64,000 nucleotides of DNA. Origin: Verrucomicrobiales bacterium (GTDB lineage: Bacteria; Verrucomicrobiota; Verrucomicrobiia; Verrucomicrobiales; DEV007). Position 1 is the stretch's first letter. Every line of letters starts with the position of its first letter. The notes below the pieces were generated by a model. That model made no database searches. It had not been told where the DNA came from and saw only the letters and a program-made list of their open reading frames with translations. The position numbers were made by a program, and so were the translations under genes. Shown in pieces: positions 43,705-50,755 of the stretch. The stretch lies in assembly GCA_029210205.1 (NCBI GenBank), contig JARGOD010000001.1, forward strand, positions 93,380-157,379, written 5' to 3'.

Positions 43705-43843
43705 TCCGAGATCAAAGCAAAGCGCACCGGCCTGAGCGAGATATTTCCACAAAGTCAAAGATCCGAGATCGAGTCCATTCTTTTCCTTGTCCTACGGCCC
43801 GGATTCCGCTACATCGATCAAACCCGCTCGAAGAAACCCTGCC

Positions 43844-44923
43844 ATGGTATCTATCCAAATTCGCGGACTGGAAAAGCGTTTCGGCGACGTCGTTGCGCTT
43901 AACCAGCTCGATCTCGATATTCAATCGGGAGAACTGTTCTTTCTTCTCGGCCCCAGTGGCTGTGGAAAGACCACTTTGCTCCGCTCTATTGCCGGCTTCC
44001 ATCTTCCCGATTCAGGCACCATAGAATTTGATCAGGAAGACGTTACTCGCATCCCGCCGCACCTGCGGGAAACAGCGATGATGTTTCAAAGCTATGCACT
44101 CTGGCCCCACCTGAACGTTTACAGGAACGTCGCCTTCGGGCTTGAAGAACGAAAAGTCTCGAAAGCGGAAACGAAAGAGCGAGTCGAGGAGGCTCTCGCA
44201 ATGGTGAAGATGGAAGGACTCGGGAATCGGAAGATCAATCAGCTTTCCGGGGGGCAACAGCAACGAGTCGCCCTTGCCCGGGCTCTCGTTGTCCGCCCCC
44301 GATGCCTCATGCTCGATGAGCCGCTCTCGAATCTTGATGCGAAACTCCGAATCGAAATGCGCAGTGAAATCAGGCGCATCTGCAAAGAGTCGGGACTCAC
44401 CGCGATCTATGTGACTCATGATCAGAAAGAAGCGCTCTCGATCGCTGACCGCCTCGCAATCCTCGACGGCGGAAACATTGCTCAGGTCGGCACACCGGAA
44501 GACGTCTATCGCCGTCCCCGCAGCGCACTCGTCGCAGGATTCATCGGAGAAACCAACCTCATCAAGGGTGAGGTGGCCTTTATCTCCGGAGCCAATGTTT
44601 ATGTGAAAACGGCGATCGGAGATCTTGCGGGTCGCCCCTCGGATCCTGACTATCCTCTAGAACCGGGAACACCGGTTACGCTTTCGATTCGTCCGGAATG
44701 CCTCTCGATTGAAACGACGCCACCAGCGCGGAATGAGATCGCCGGGCATCTCACTGAATCGATTTATCTTGGCGAAGTCGCGCAATATTCCCTTCAAGCT
44801 CCCGGACGCGAGGAGCCATTCCATATTTCAGAACTGAATCCACGCCGGATCATTCGAGACACGAAGCAGAAGCTTTATGCCTCATCCAAACCGGAAGATG
44901 TCATGATTTTACCCTTTTCGTGA
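43844..44923 (+). CDS. ABC importer ATPase (iron(III)/sulfate/spermidine type, FbpC-like)
   Basis: From the ATG at 43844 the product is 359 residues. It has Walker A GPSGCGKTT, Q-loop 'MMFQSYALWPHLNV', signature LSGGQQQRVALARAL, Walker B 'CLMLDEPLSNLD' and H-loop 'YVTHDQKEAL'. A C-terminal TOBE-like domain (about 270-359) follows. The architecture is that of FbpC/PotA-type ATPases, which drive ferric iron or polyamine import. The solute-binding protein gene starts 3 bases after its stop. Confidence 0.95.
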   Translation: MVSIQIRGLEKRFGDVVALNQLDLDIQSGELFFLLGPSGCGKTTLLRSIAGFHLPDSGTIEFDQEDVTRIPPHLRETAMMFQSYALWPHLNVYRNVAFGLEERKVSKAETKERVEEALAMVKMEGLGNRKINQLSGGQQQRVALARALVVRPRCLMLDEPLSNLDAKLRIEMRSEIRRICKESGLTAIYVTHDQKEALSIADRLAILDGGNIAQVGTPEDVYRRPRSALVAGFIGETNLIKGEVAFISGANVYVKTAIGDLAGRPSDPDYPLEPGTPVTLSIRPECLSIETTPPARNEIAGHLTESIYLGEVAQYSLQAPGREEPFHISELNPRRIIRDTKQKLYASSKPEDVMILPFS

Positions 44924-44926
44924 AAC

Positions 44927-46603
44927 GTGATCACACGGCTTTCCATCGTTTTTGCTCTGCTTGGCCTCATTCTCGTGGCTCCGTTTGCGTTGCGACCTGA
45001 TCCGGAAGACGGAGGACTGACCCGCGGCGATTCCGAGCGCCTCGTCATCATCACGCCACACAACGAATCGATTCAGTCTGAATTCGCCCGGGCCTTCGCA
45101 CGACACATGAAGAGCGAGCACAACCGGGACGTCTTTGTCGATTGGAGACAGCCGGGCGGCACCTCGGAGATTGCTCGCTTTCTGAAGTCGGAATACTCGA
45201 CCCGATTCGAAACTCTCTGGCGCCTGAAAACAAACCTCCCATTCAACGCCTCGATTCGTGACGCTTTTGACAATCGAAGCTTTGACGATGCTTCAGAAAA
45301 CGCCATTCAACAGGGTTGGGTTCGCAACCTGGCCCTGTTAGATCCGAAGAATCCTGACCAACTCTCGGCGACGGCGCGCGCCCTCTTTCTTAACTCGGAG
45401 ATTGGGGTCGGCATCGACCTTTTCTTCGGCGGTGGCGCCTACGACTTCACCCGCCAGGCGAGCTCGGGAAATCTCGTTTCAATGGATACGACGGAACGCT
45501 ATGGCCCCGCCGTCCTCGCCAAAGAGGAACCCACGTGGTTTGACGACGTCATGCCTGCAAGTGTTTCGGGAGAGCCCTTCCGCGACCCCGGCTTCAAATG
45601 GGTCGGGACCGTGCTCTCTTCATTCGGTATTGTCTACAACACTGACGTCCTTAATCGTCTCGGATTCGAAAGTGGACTGAAACGTTGGGATGACCTCGCC
45701 GATCCCCGGTTCGTCGGACAGATAGCGCTGGCTGATCCGACAAAGTCAGGCTCCACGACGAAGGCCTTTGAAATGCTGATTCAGGAACAGATTCAGCGAC
45801 TCATTGCAGATGGAATGCCCGAAGCGGAAGCCGTTCCGAAAGGGTGGGAAGCCGCGATGCGCTTGATCATCAAAATCAGCGCCAATGCCCGCTATTTCAC
45901 TGACTACGCCGCGAAGGTTCCCCGTGATGTCGCTCTTGGAGACGCTGGCGCCGGCATGTCGATCGACTTCTACGGCCGGACTTTCAATGAACTCTATCAG
46001 AATGAGGAAGGAGATTCTCATGTTCAATTTTTAATGCCAAAGGCAGGCACTTCGATCGGGGCTGATCCCATTGGAATGCTGAGAGGTGCACCTCATCCAG
46101 AGCTGGCACATCACTTCATCCGCTTTGTGCTTTCTCCTCAAGGCCAGCGACTGTGGAACTTTCGTGTCGGCGAAGCAGGCGGTCCCGAGCGCTACGCGCT
46201 GCGCCGCCCTCCGATCCGGCGGGATTTCTACACGGAGGAAAACAAGACCTCAATGAGTGACCCCGAGGTGAACCCCTATGAGATTGCCGAAGGATTCACC
46301 TATCACGATGAATGGACCGGATCCCTCTTCGCAAGCCTTCGATTCATCATCAAGGCTACCTGCATTGACCCACATGAAGAGCAACGCGCGGCCTGGGAGC
46401 ATCTCATCAAGAGAGGCATGCCAGTCGAGGATCTTGAGGTCTTTGAGGACGTTTCCCTGATTAGCTATGAGAACGCAACGAACCGGATTGCGGCTGTCTT
46501 GAAAACGAAAGACAAGGTCGCCGAAGTGAAACTTGCCCGTGAGCTCACTGCTTCATTCCGGGAGAAATACCACGCTATCGTTGCAGGAGGTAAAAAGTCA
46601 TGA
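44927..46603 (+). CDS. Extracellular solute-binding protein of an iron-type ABC importer
   Basis: This GTG-start, 558-residue protein has an N-terminal signal/anchor helix (LSIVFALLGLILVAPFAL). The type 2 periplasmic-binding-protein fold shows 'LVIITPHNESIQSEFARAF', 'FFGGGAYDFTRQ' and 'GIVYNTDVLNRLG'. It is larger than the usual 330-400 residues, with a C-terminal helical extension (about 440-558). The ligand may be ferric iron or another cation. The stop overlaps the permease ATG. Confidence 0.9.
   Translation: MITRLSIVFALLGLILVAPFALRPDPEDGGLTRGDSERLVIITPHNESIQSEFARAFARHMKSEHNRDVFVDWRQPGGTSEIARFLKSEYSTRFETLWRLKTNLPFNASIRDAFDNRSFDDASENAIQQGWVRNLALLDPKNPDQLSATARALFLNSEIGVGIDLFFGGGAYDFTRQASSGNLVSMDTTERYGPAVLAKEEPTWFDDVMPASVSGEPFRDPGFKWVGTVLSSFGIVYNTDVLNRLGFESGLKRWDDLADPRFVGQIALADPTKSGSTTKAFEMLIQEQIQRLIADGMPEAEAVPKGWEAAMRLIIKISANARYFTDYAAKVPRDVALGDAGAGMSIDFYGRTFNELYQNEEGDSHVQFLMPKAGTSIGADPIGMLRGAPHPELAHHFIRFVLSPQGQRLWNFRVGEAGGPERYALRRPPIRRDFYTEENKTSMSDPEVNPYEIAEGFTYHDEWTGSLFASLRFIIKATCIDPHEEQRAAWEHLIKRGMPVEDLEVFEDVSLISYENATNRIAAVLKTKDKVAEVKLARELTASFREKYHAIVAGGKKS
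45309..45339. repeat. AACAGGGTT palindrome, copy 3 (inside the solute-binding protein gene)
   Basis: AACAGGG at 45309-45315 and CCCTGTT at 45333-45339 form the outer stem. An inner GGTT/AACC stem with a 3-base loop and three G.T pairs completes a hairpin of 31 bases. It lies inside the coding region (codons for QQGWVRNLALL). The arms match the copies at 9857 and 27049, so a mobile palindrome may have inserted in frame. Confidence 0.6.
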
Positions 46604-48294
46604 ATCGAAAGCTTGCCATCGCGATTTATATCGGCACGGCGATCTTTTTTGCGCTGTTCTTTGTCTATCCCATCTGGCACACGGTCAAGGAGGCGTTTGT
46701 GACCACCGATGGCGGGATCACTTTTGCCTATGTGATCGAAATATTTCAAAACCCTGTCTATGTCGAGGGCCTGGTGAACTCTTTCTACATGGGACTGTTC
46801 ACGACCATTTTGTCTCTCGTGATCGCTCTTCCTCTCGCTCTTCTTGCGAACACATGGAACTTCAAAGGTCGAGAGATCTTGAATTCCCTGATCCTCATTC
46901 CGCTCATTCTACCACCCTTTGTCGGAGCGCTCGGGATCAAACAGCTTCTCGGACAAGCCGGGGTCCTCAATTCGTTTCTGATCGATCTCGGACTCATGAA
47001 CGCGGACGCTCCGTACGACTGGCTTGGCGAAGGGCAGCTCTTCGGTGTCGTGCTAATGAATGCGCTTCATCTCTACCCGATCGCTTACCTGAATGTCTCT
47101 GCCGCACTCGCGAATGTCGATCCGGCGATGGAGGAAGCCGCTGAAAACCTTGGCTGCCACGGATTGCGACGGCTTCTTCGGATCACCTTTCCGATGATCA
47201 TGCCGGGAATGTTCGCCGGAGCGACGATCATTTTCATTTGGTCGTTCACCGAGCTTGGCGTTCCCCTGATTTTCGATTTCAGCCGGGTTACTTCAGTTCA
47301 GATCTTTCATGGAATCAAAGACCTGAGTGGAAACCCGTTCCCCTATGCTCTCGTCGTTGTCCTGCTCGTTTTTACCGTGATGTTCTACCTTCTCGGGAAA
47401 TGGCTTTTCGGAAGAGAAATTGCGGCGAGCTCGGGCCGTGCTTCAACAGGGCGCTCACTCAGGGATGCTTCACCGGTCATGAACGCAATCTGTATTGGTG
47501 CTTTCCTGTTCGTGACGGGACTGGCAGTGCTCCCTCACTTCGGGGTTATCCTGCTCTCGGCGTCAAATCAGTGGTATGACTCAATTTTGCCCGCTGATTT
47601 CACCCTTCAGCACTTTGAAGATGCGCTCGGTCATCCTCTCACCCTGAACTCGATCGGAAACTCACTCAAGTATGCCTCCCTCGCGACTCTGACCAACGTT
47701 ATTCTCGGAATCGCGATTGCCTATGTCGTCGTGCGGACAAAGCTCCCCGGACGCCAACTCCTTGATGCGATGGCGATGCTACCGCTCGCGGTTCCGGGCC
47801 TCGTCCTCGCTTTCGGCTACCTTGCGATGACACGAGAAGGTCAACGCTTCGATTTTCTGATTCTCGGTGAGAATCCGATTTTAATCCTCGTAATCGCTTA
47901 TGCGGTGAGACGTCTTCCGTATGTGGTAAGAGCGGCCGCTGCTGGATTCCAGCAAACCAGCGTGACCCTTGAAGAAGCCGCCCAGAATCTGGGCTGCCCC
48001 CCCTTGAAAGCGCTTCGGAAAGTGACTCTCCCATTGATTGCAGCAAATCTCATCGCCGGCGGTCTTCTTGCCTTTTCATTCGCGATGCTGGAAGTTTCCG
48101 ATTCGCTAATTCTTGCCGAGCAGCAGCAGCATTTTCCAATCACCAAGGCTATCTATGCGCTTGTCTCATCACTCGGAACCGGCCCAAACATTGCCTCTGC
48201 GCTTGGGGTATGGGCGATGGCCTTTCTTGCCATCACCATTATTGGAGCGGGATTGATACTTGGTAAAAAGATGGGCGCTCTTTTTCGAGTCTAA
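46600..48294 (+). CDS. Fused ABC importer permease (two membrane domains, FbpB-like)
   Basis: This 564-residue protein holds two permease domains, each with six helices and an EAA-type loop: 'EEAAENLGCHGLRRLLRITFPMIMPG' near 190 and 'EEAAQNLGCPPLKALRKVTLPLIAAN' near 455. Each couples to the ATPase. This single-polypeptide layout is typical of ferric-iron (FbpB/SfuB) systems. It starts in overlap with the solute-binding protein (ATGA) and completes a three-gene importer operon. Confidence 0.93.
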   Translation: MNRKLAIAIYIGTAIFFALFFVYPIWHTVKEAFVTTDGGITFAYVIEIFQNPVYVEGLVNSFYMGLFTTILSLVIALPLALLANTWNFKGREILNSLILIPLILPPFVGALGIKQLLGQAGVLNSFLIDLGLMNADAPYDWLGEGQLFGVVLMNALHLYPIAYLNVSAALANVDPAMEEAAENLGCHGLRRLLRITFPMIMPGMFAGATIIFIWSFTELGVPLIFDFSRVTSVQIFHGIKDLSGNPFPYALVVVLLVFTVMFYLLGKWLFGREIAASSGRASTGRSLRDASPVMNAICIGAFLFVTGLAVLPHFGVILLSASNQWYDSILPADFTLQHFEDALGHPLTLNSIGNSLKYASLATLTNVILGIAIAYVVVRTKLPGRQLLDAMAMLPLAVPGLVLAFGYLAMTREGQRFDFLILGENPILILVIAYAVRRLPYVVRAAAAGFQQTSVTLEEAAQNLGCPPLKALRKVTLPLIAANLIAGGLLAFSFAMLEVSDSLILAEQQQHFPITKAIYALVSSLGTGPNIASALGVWAMAFLAITIIGAGLILGKKMGALFRV

Positions 48295-48366
48295 CTGCTC
48301 ACCTATCCCTCCGGCAGGCCCCTGACTCGAAGGTGTTTGCTCCGCTAACAATAAAATCAGGTTATA

Positions 48367-48396
48367 TTGAATTATAATATTGACAATTATTATAAT
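48367..48396 (+). promoter_or_regulatory. AT-rich promoter-like region
   Basis: TTGAAT at 48367-48372 is followed after 18 bases by TATAAT at 48391-48396, a good sigma-70-like pair. Two copies of the self-complementary octamer ATTATAAT lie at 48371-48378 and 48389-48396. This is the most AT-rich stretch nearby and probably drives the small secreted peptide gene. Confidence 0.5.
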
Positions 48397-48437
48397 TTTC
48401 ATAACTTTAGGAACGCCAGTTCGATGGCTTCCTCAGA

Positions 48438-48701
48438 ATGAATTTCTTTCCCGTTGCCATCTTCTCCTTCACCGCCATTGCCGGCAGCCTCATCGCCGAA
48501 GAAGAAAAGACCACTGCAACACCCAACCCTGCCAATGCAGGATTTCCTTCCCACTGGAGCGCTAGCTCGTGGGACAATGAAAATGGTGCGACCTTCTGGA
48601 CCTCCCCCGGTCCATCACAGAAGGAGAAAAAGTCATCCATGAAACCCATTTCCCAACCCCCTCAGCCTAATGACTTTTTTGACAGACAGTCCGAGAAGTA
48701 A
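48438..48701 (+). CDS. Small secreted peptide (87 residues)
   Basis: The frame starts with a good signal peptide (MNFFPVAIFSFTAIAGSLIA). A mature part of about 65 residues follows, rich in Pro, Ser, Asn and Trp, with no Cys. A promoter-like element lies about 45 bases upstream and a structured RNA plus terminator follows its stop codon, so it looks like an independent transcription unit. I do not recognise the family. Confidence 0.6.
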   Translation: MNFFPVAIFSFTAIAGSLIAEEEKTTATPNPANAGFPSHWSASSWDNENGATFWTSPGPSQKEKKSSMKPISQPPQPNDFFDRQSEK

Positions 48702-48705
48702 CCAT

Positions 48706-48757
48706 TGAGGCCTGTCCCCACCGGTTGAAGCACCAACCGGGTAACTTGGGAACCTTA
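48706..48757 (+). ncRNA. Structured RNA candidate before a terminator
   Basis: TGAGG (48706-48710) can pair with CCTTA (48753-48757). Inside it a TCCC/GGGA helix and a hairpin CCGGTTG-AAGCAC-CAACCGG can form. It lies between the small secreted peptide stop and an intrinsic terminator, so it could be a 3'-UTR structure, a small RNA or a regulatory element. No known riboswitch class matches by eye. Confidence 0.35.
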
Positions 48758-48760
48758 GTC

Positions 48761-48792
48761 AGCCCCCGCAGGAAACTGCGGGGGCTTTCTTA
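48761..48792 (+). terminator. Intrinsic terminator upstream of rpoA
   Basis: AGCCCCCGCAG, a GAAA tetraloop and CTGCGGGGGCT form a perfect 11-bp hairpin, followed by TTCTTATTT. It ends the transcript of the small secreted peptide or the structured RNA, 165 bases before rpoA. Confidence 0.85.
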
Positions 48793-48957
48793 TTTCCGGC
48801 ATTCAGGCCTTATACGGAAAGGAAATTATCAGTTTACTTTTCGCGAATACCGACCATATTCCGCGCCCGAGCGTTTACTCAAAACTGCCGTTGGTCCTCT
48901 GGTCTTCTCACGAAGGATATCGCTCACCACAGGGAAACCCGGCTACCCCAATCCTAC

Positions 48958-50034
48958 ATGGCAACATCATTAGCTCCATTCGAAGTCCCAGAACGTCTCG
49001 TTAAAAACGAAGACACCGCCACCGACACCTTCGCCCATTTTACGGCAGAGCCCTTCGAGGCTGGTTTCGGACACACTATCGGCAACACCCTCCGCAGGGT
49101 TCTCCTCTCCTCTCTTGAAGGGGCTTCTATCACCTCAGTTCGCATCGCAGGAGCGCAGCATGAGTTTACTTCTCTCCCCGGTGTCGTCGAAGACGTCACC
49201 GAAATTGTTCTCAACCTGAAGCAGATTCGCTTCAAGCACTTCGAAGACAAGGACCCCGCGACTCTCTCGATCACGGTTGATAAAGCCGGTGCCGTTACCG
49301 CCGGTGATATTCAGGAAATTTCTCAGTATGAGATCGTGAATAAAGACCAGCACATCTGCACGCTGGACCGCAACACGAAGTTCTCCATGGAAATGGAAGT
49401 CCGCGTCGGACGGGGCTTCAACACTTCTGAAGACAACAAGCACCCTGATATGCCCATCGGTGTGATTCCAATCGACTCCATTTTCTCCCCTGTTCGCCGC
49501 GTTAAATATGGCGTCGCAAACACTCGTGTCGGGCAGCGCACTGACTACGACAAGCTCAACCTCGAGATCTGGACCGACGGTCGCATCGAGCCGCATGACG
49601 CCCTCCTTCAGGCTTCCGCAATTCTTCGTCACCACCTCGACGTCTTCGTTAACTACGACGATGATGCGATCCTCATCGAAGATCGCCCTGAGACTCAGAG
49701 CGAAGAGAATGCTGAGCTTAAGAAGCTTCTCAACATGAGCGTGAACGAGATCGAGCTTTCCGTTCGCGCCGCAAACTGCCTCAACAACGCGAACATCACA
49801 TCTGTTGGCCAGCTTGCGATGAAGTCCGAAGCCGAGATGCTCAAGTATCGTAACTTCGGTAAGAAATCTCTCAACGAGATCAAAGACAAGCTCCACGAGC
49901 TCGGTCTTTCTCTCGGAATGCAGATCGATCCGAGCCTTCTCGAATCACCATTCACTTCTACCCTACTGGGTGGAGACCGTGGTGTTGAAGGACCGGGACT
50001 CGCCGCCCTTATTGCCCAGAACATCAACGATTGA
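48958..50034 (+). CDS. rpoA: RNA polymerase alpha subunit
   Basis: This 358-residue protein has the alpha N-terminal domain (about 25-240; 'EPFEAGFGHTIGNTLRRVLLSSLEG') and the C-terminal DNA-binding domain (about 265-325; 'ELSVRAANCLNNANITSVGQLAMKSEAEMLKYRNFGKKSLNEIKDKL'), which contacts UP elements and activators. A tail of about 25 residues extends beyond the usual end. It assembles the core polymerase. The usual upstream genes rpsM, rpsK and rpsD are absent here; rplQ follows after a terminator hairpin. Confidence 0.98.
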   Translation: MATSLAPFEVPERLVKNEDTATDTFAHFTAEPFEAGFGHTIGNTLRRVLLSSLEGASITSVRIAGAQHEFTSLPGVVEDVTEIVLNLKQIRFKHFEDKDPATLSITVDKAGAVTAGDIQEISQYEIVNKDQHICTLDRNTKFSMEMEVRVGRGFNTSEDNKHPDMPIGVIPIDSIFSPVRRVKYGVANTRVGQRTDYDKLNLEIWTDGRIEPHDALLQASAILRHHLDVFVNYDDDAILIEDRPETQSEENAELKKLLNMSVNEIELSVRAANCLNNANITSVGQLAMKSEAEMLKYRNFGKKSLNEIKDKLHELGLSLGMQIDPSLLESPFTSTLLGGDRGVEGPGLAALIAQNIND

Positions 50035-50053
50035 TCGGCTTGACCGATATCCG

Positions 50054-50080
50054 GGCCGGAGCTTCGACTCCGGCCTTTTT
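50054..50080 (+). terminator. Intrinsic terminator between rpoA and rplQ
   Basis: GGCCGGAG, a 6-base loop and CTCCGGCC form an 8-bp GC-rich stem directly followed by TTTTT. It ends 23 bases before the rplQ start. It should uncouple rplQ from rpoA at least in part, or act as an attenuator. Confidence 0.85.
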
Positions 50081-50103
50081 CCACTCTTACCCCATCTTTA
50101 CTG

Positions 50104-50511
50104 ATGAGACACCGAAGCAAAACCGTAAAACTCCAACGCGACAAGGCACACCGCGAGTCCCTTCTCCGGAACCTCAGCGCGAGCCTCATCGAGCATCGTC
50201 AAATCCGCACCACCCTTGCGAAAGCAAAGGCGCTGCGTCCTTACGTCGAAAAACTCGTGACACTTGGCAAGAAGGACACCCTTCACAGCCGTCGTCGTGC
50301 CCTTTCCCTCCTTGGCAGCAATCAGCTCGCCCAGCGAAGCATGAAGACTCTTTTCGAAGAGATCGCACCTGCAAGCAAGGATCGTCAGGGTGGATACCTC
50401 CGAATCATCAAGCTAGGTCAGCGCGCCTCGGATTCTGCTCCAATGGCACTCATCGAATTTGTTGACGTTATCGTCCCGACTGAAGAAGCTGCGGTTGAAG
50501 CAGAGGCTTAA
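50104..50511 (+). CDS. rplQ: 50S ribosomal protein L17
   Basis: This 135-residue basic protein starts MRHRSKTVKLQRDKAHRESL. It has the L17 core 'LSASLIEHRQIRTTLAKAKALRPYVEKLVTLGKK' and 'RQGGYLRIIKLGQRASDSAPMALIEFV'. L17 binds 23S rRNA in the large subunit. The length and context after rpoA fit. The C-terminus is acidic (EEAAVEAEA). Confidence 0.98.
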   Translation: MRHRSKTVKLQRDKAHRESLLRNLSASLIEHRQIRTTLAKAKALRPYVEKLVTLGKKDTLHSRRRALSLLGSNQLAQRSMKTLFEEIAPASKDRQGGYLRIIKLGQRASDSAPMALIEFVDVIVPTEEAAVEAEA

Positions 50512-50540
50512 GACGACGATACACCAGTTAATTTCAAGAA

Positions 50541-50571
50541 AGCCGCTTCCGGAATCGGAGGCGGCTTTTTT
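50541..50571 (+). terminator. Intrinsic terminator after rplQ
   Basis: AGCCGCTTCC and GGAGGCGGCT pair through a 10-bp stem (one G.T pair) with a 6-base loop and a TTTTTT run. It ends the rplQ transcript. The following 184 bases to 50755 hold no supported gene. Confidence 0.88.
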
Positions 50572-50755
50572 GTGGACTGAGTCCTTTAAGCTCTTCGGAC
50601 TTCTTCATCATCGGGGATCTGAACTAAGGCGCCCCTCACGCCGGAAAACACGATGGAGGTGAGCCAAAGGAGCTGGCGACTCATCATGACATCACCGGGC
50701 GGTGCGCAGGAACTCAAAGGCCTTTACTTCTGATTTCCATCGAGGATGGTTTCGG

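Noticed and set aside
50586..50687. A 33-codon minus-strand frame with a signal-peptide-like start (MMSRQLLWLTSIVFSG)
   Set aside because: No ribosome-binding site, very short, and it lies between a terminator and the end of the HtrA gene; not enough support.
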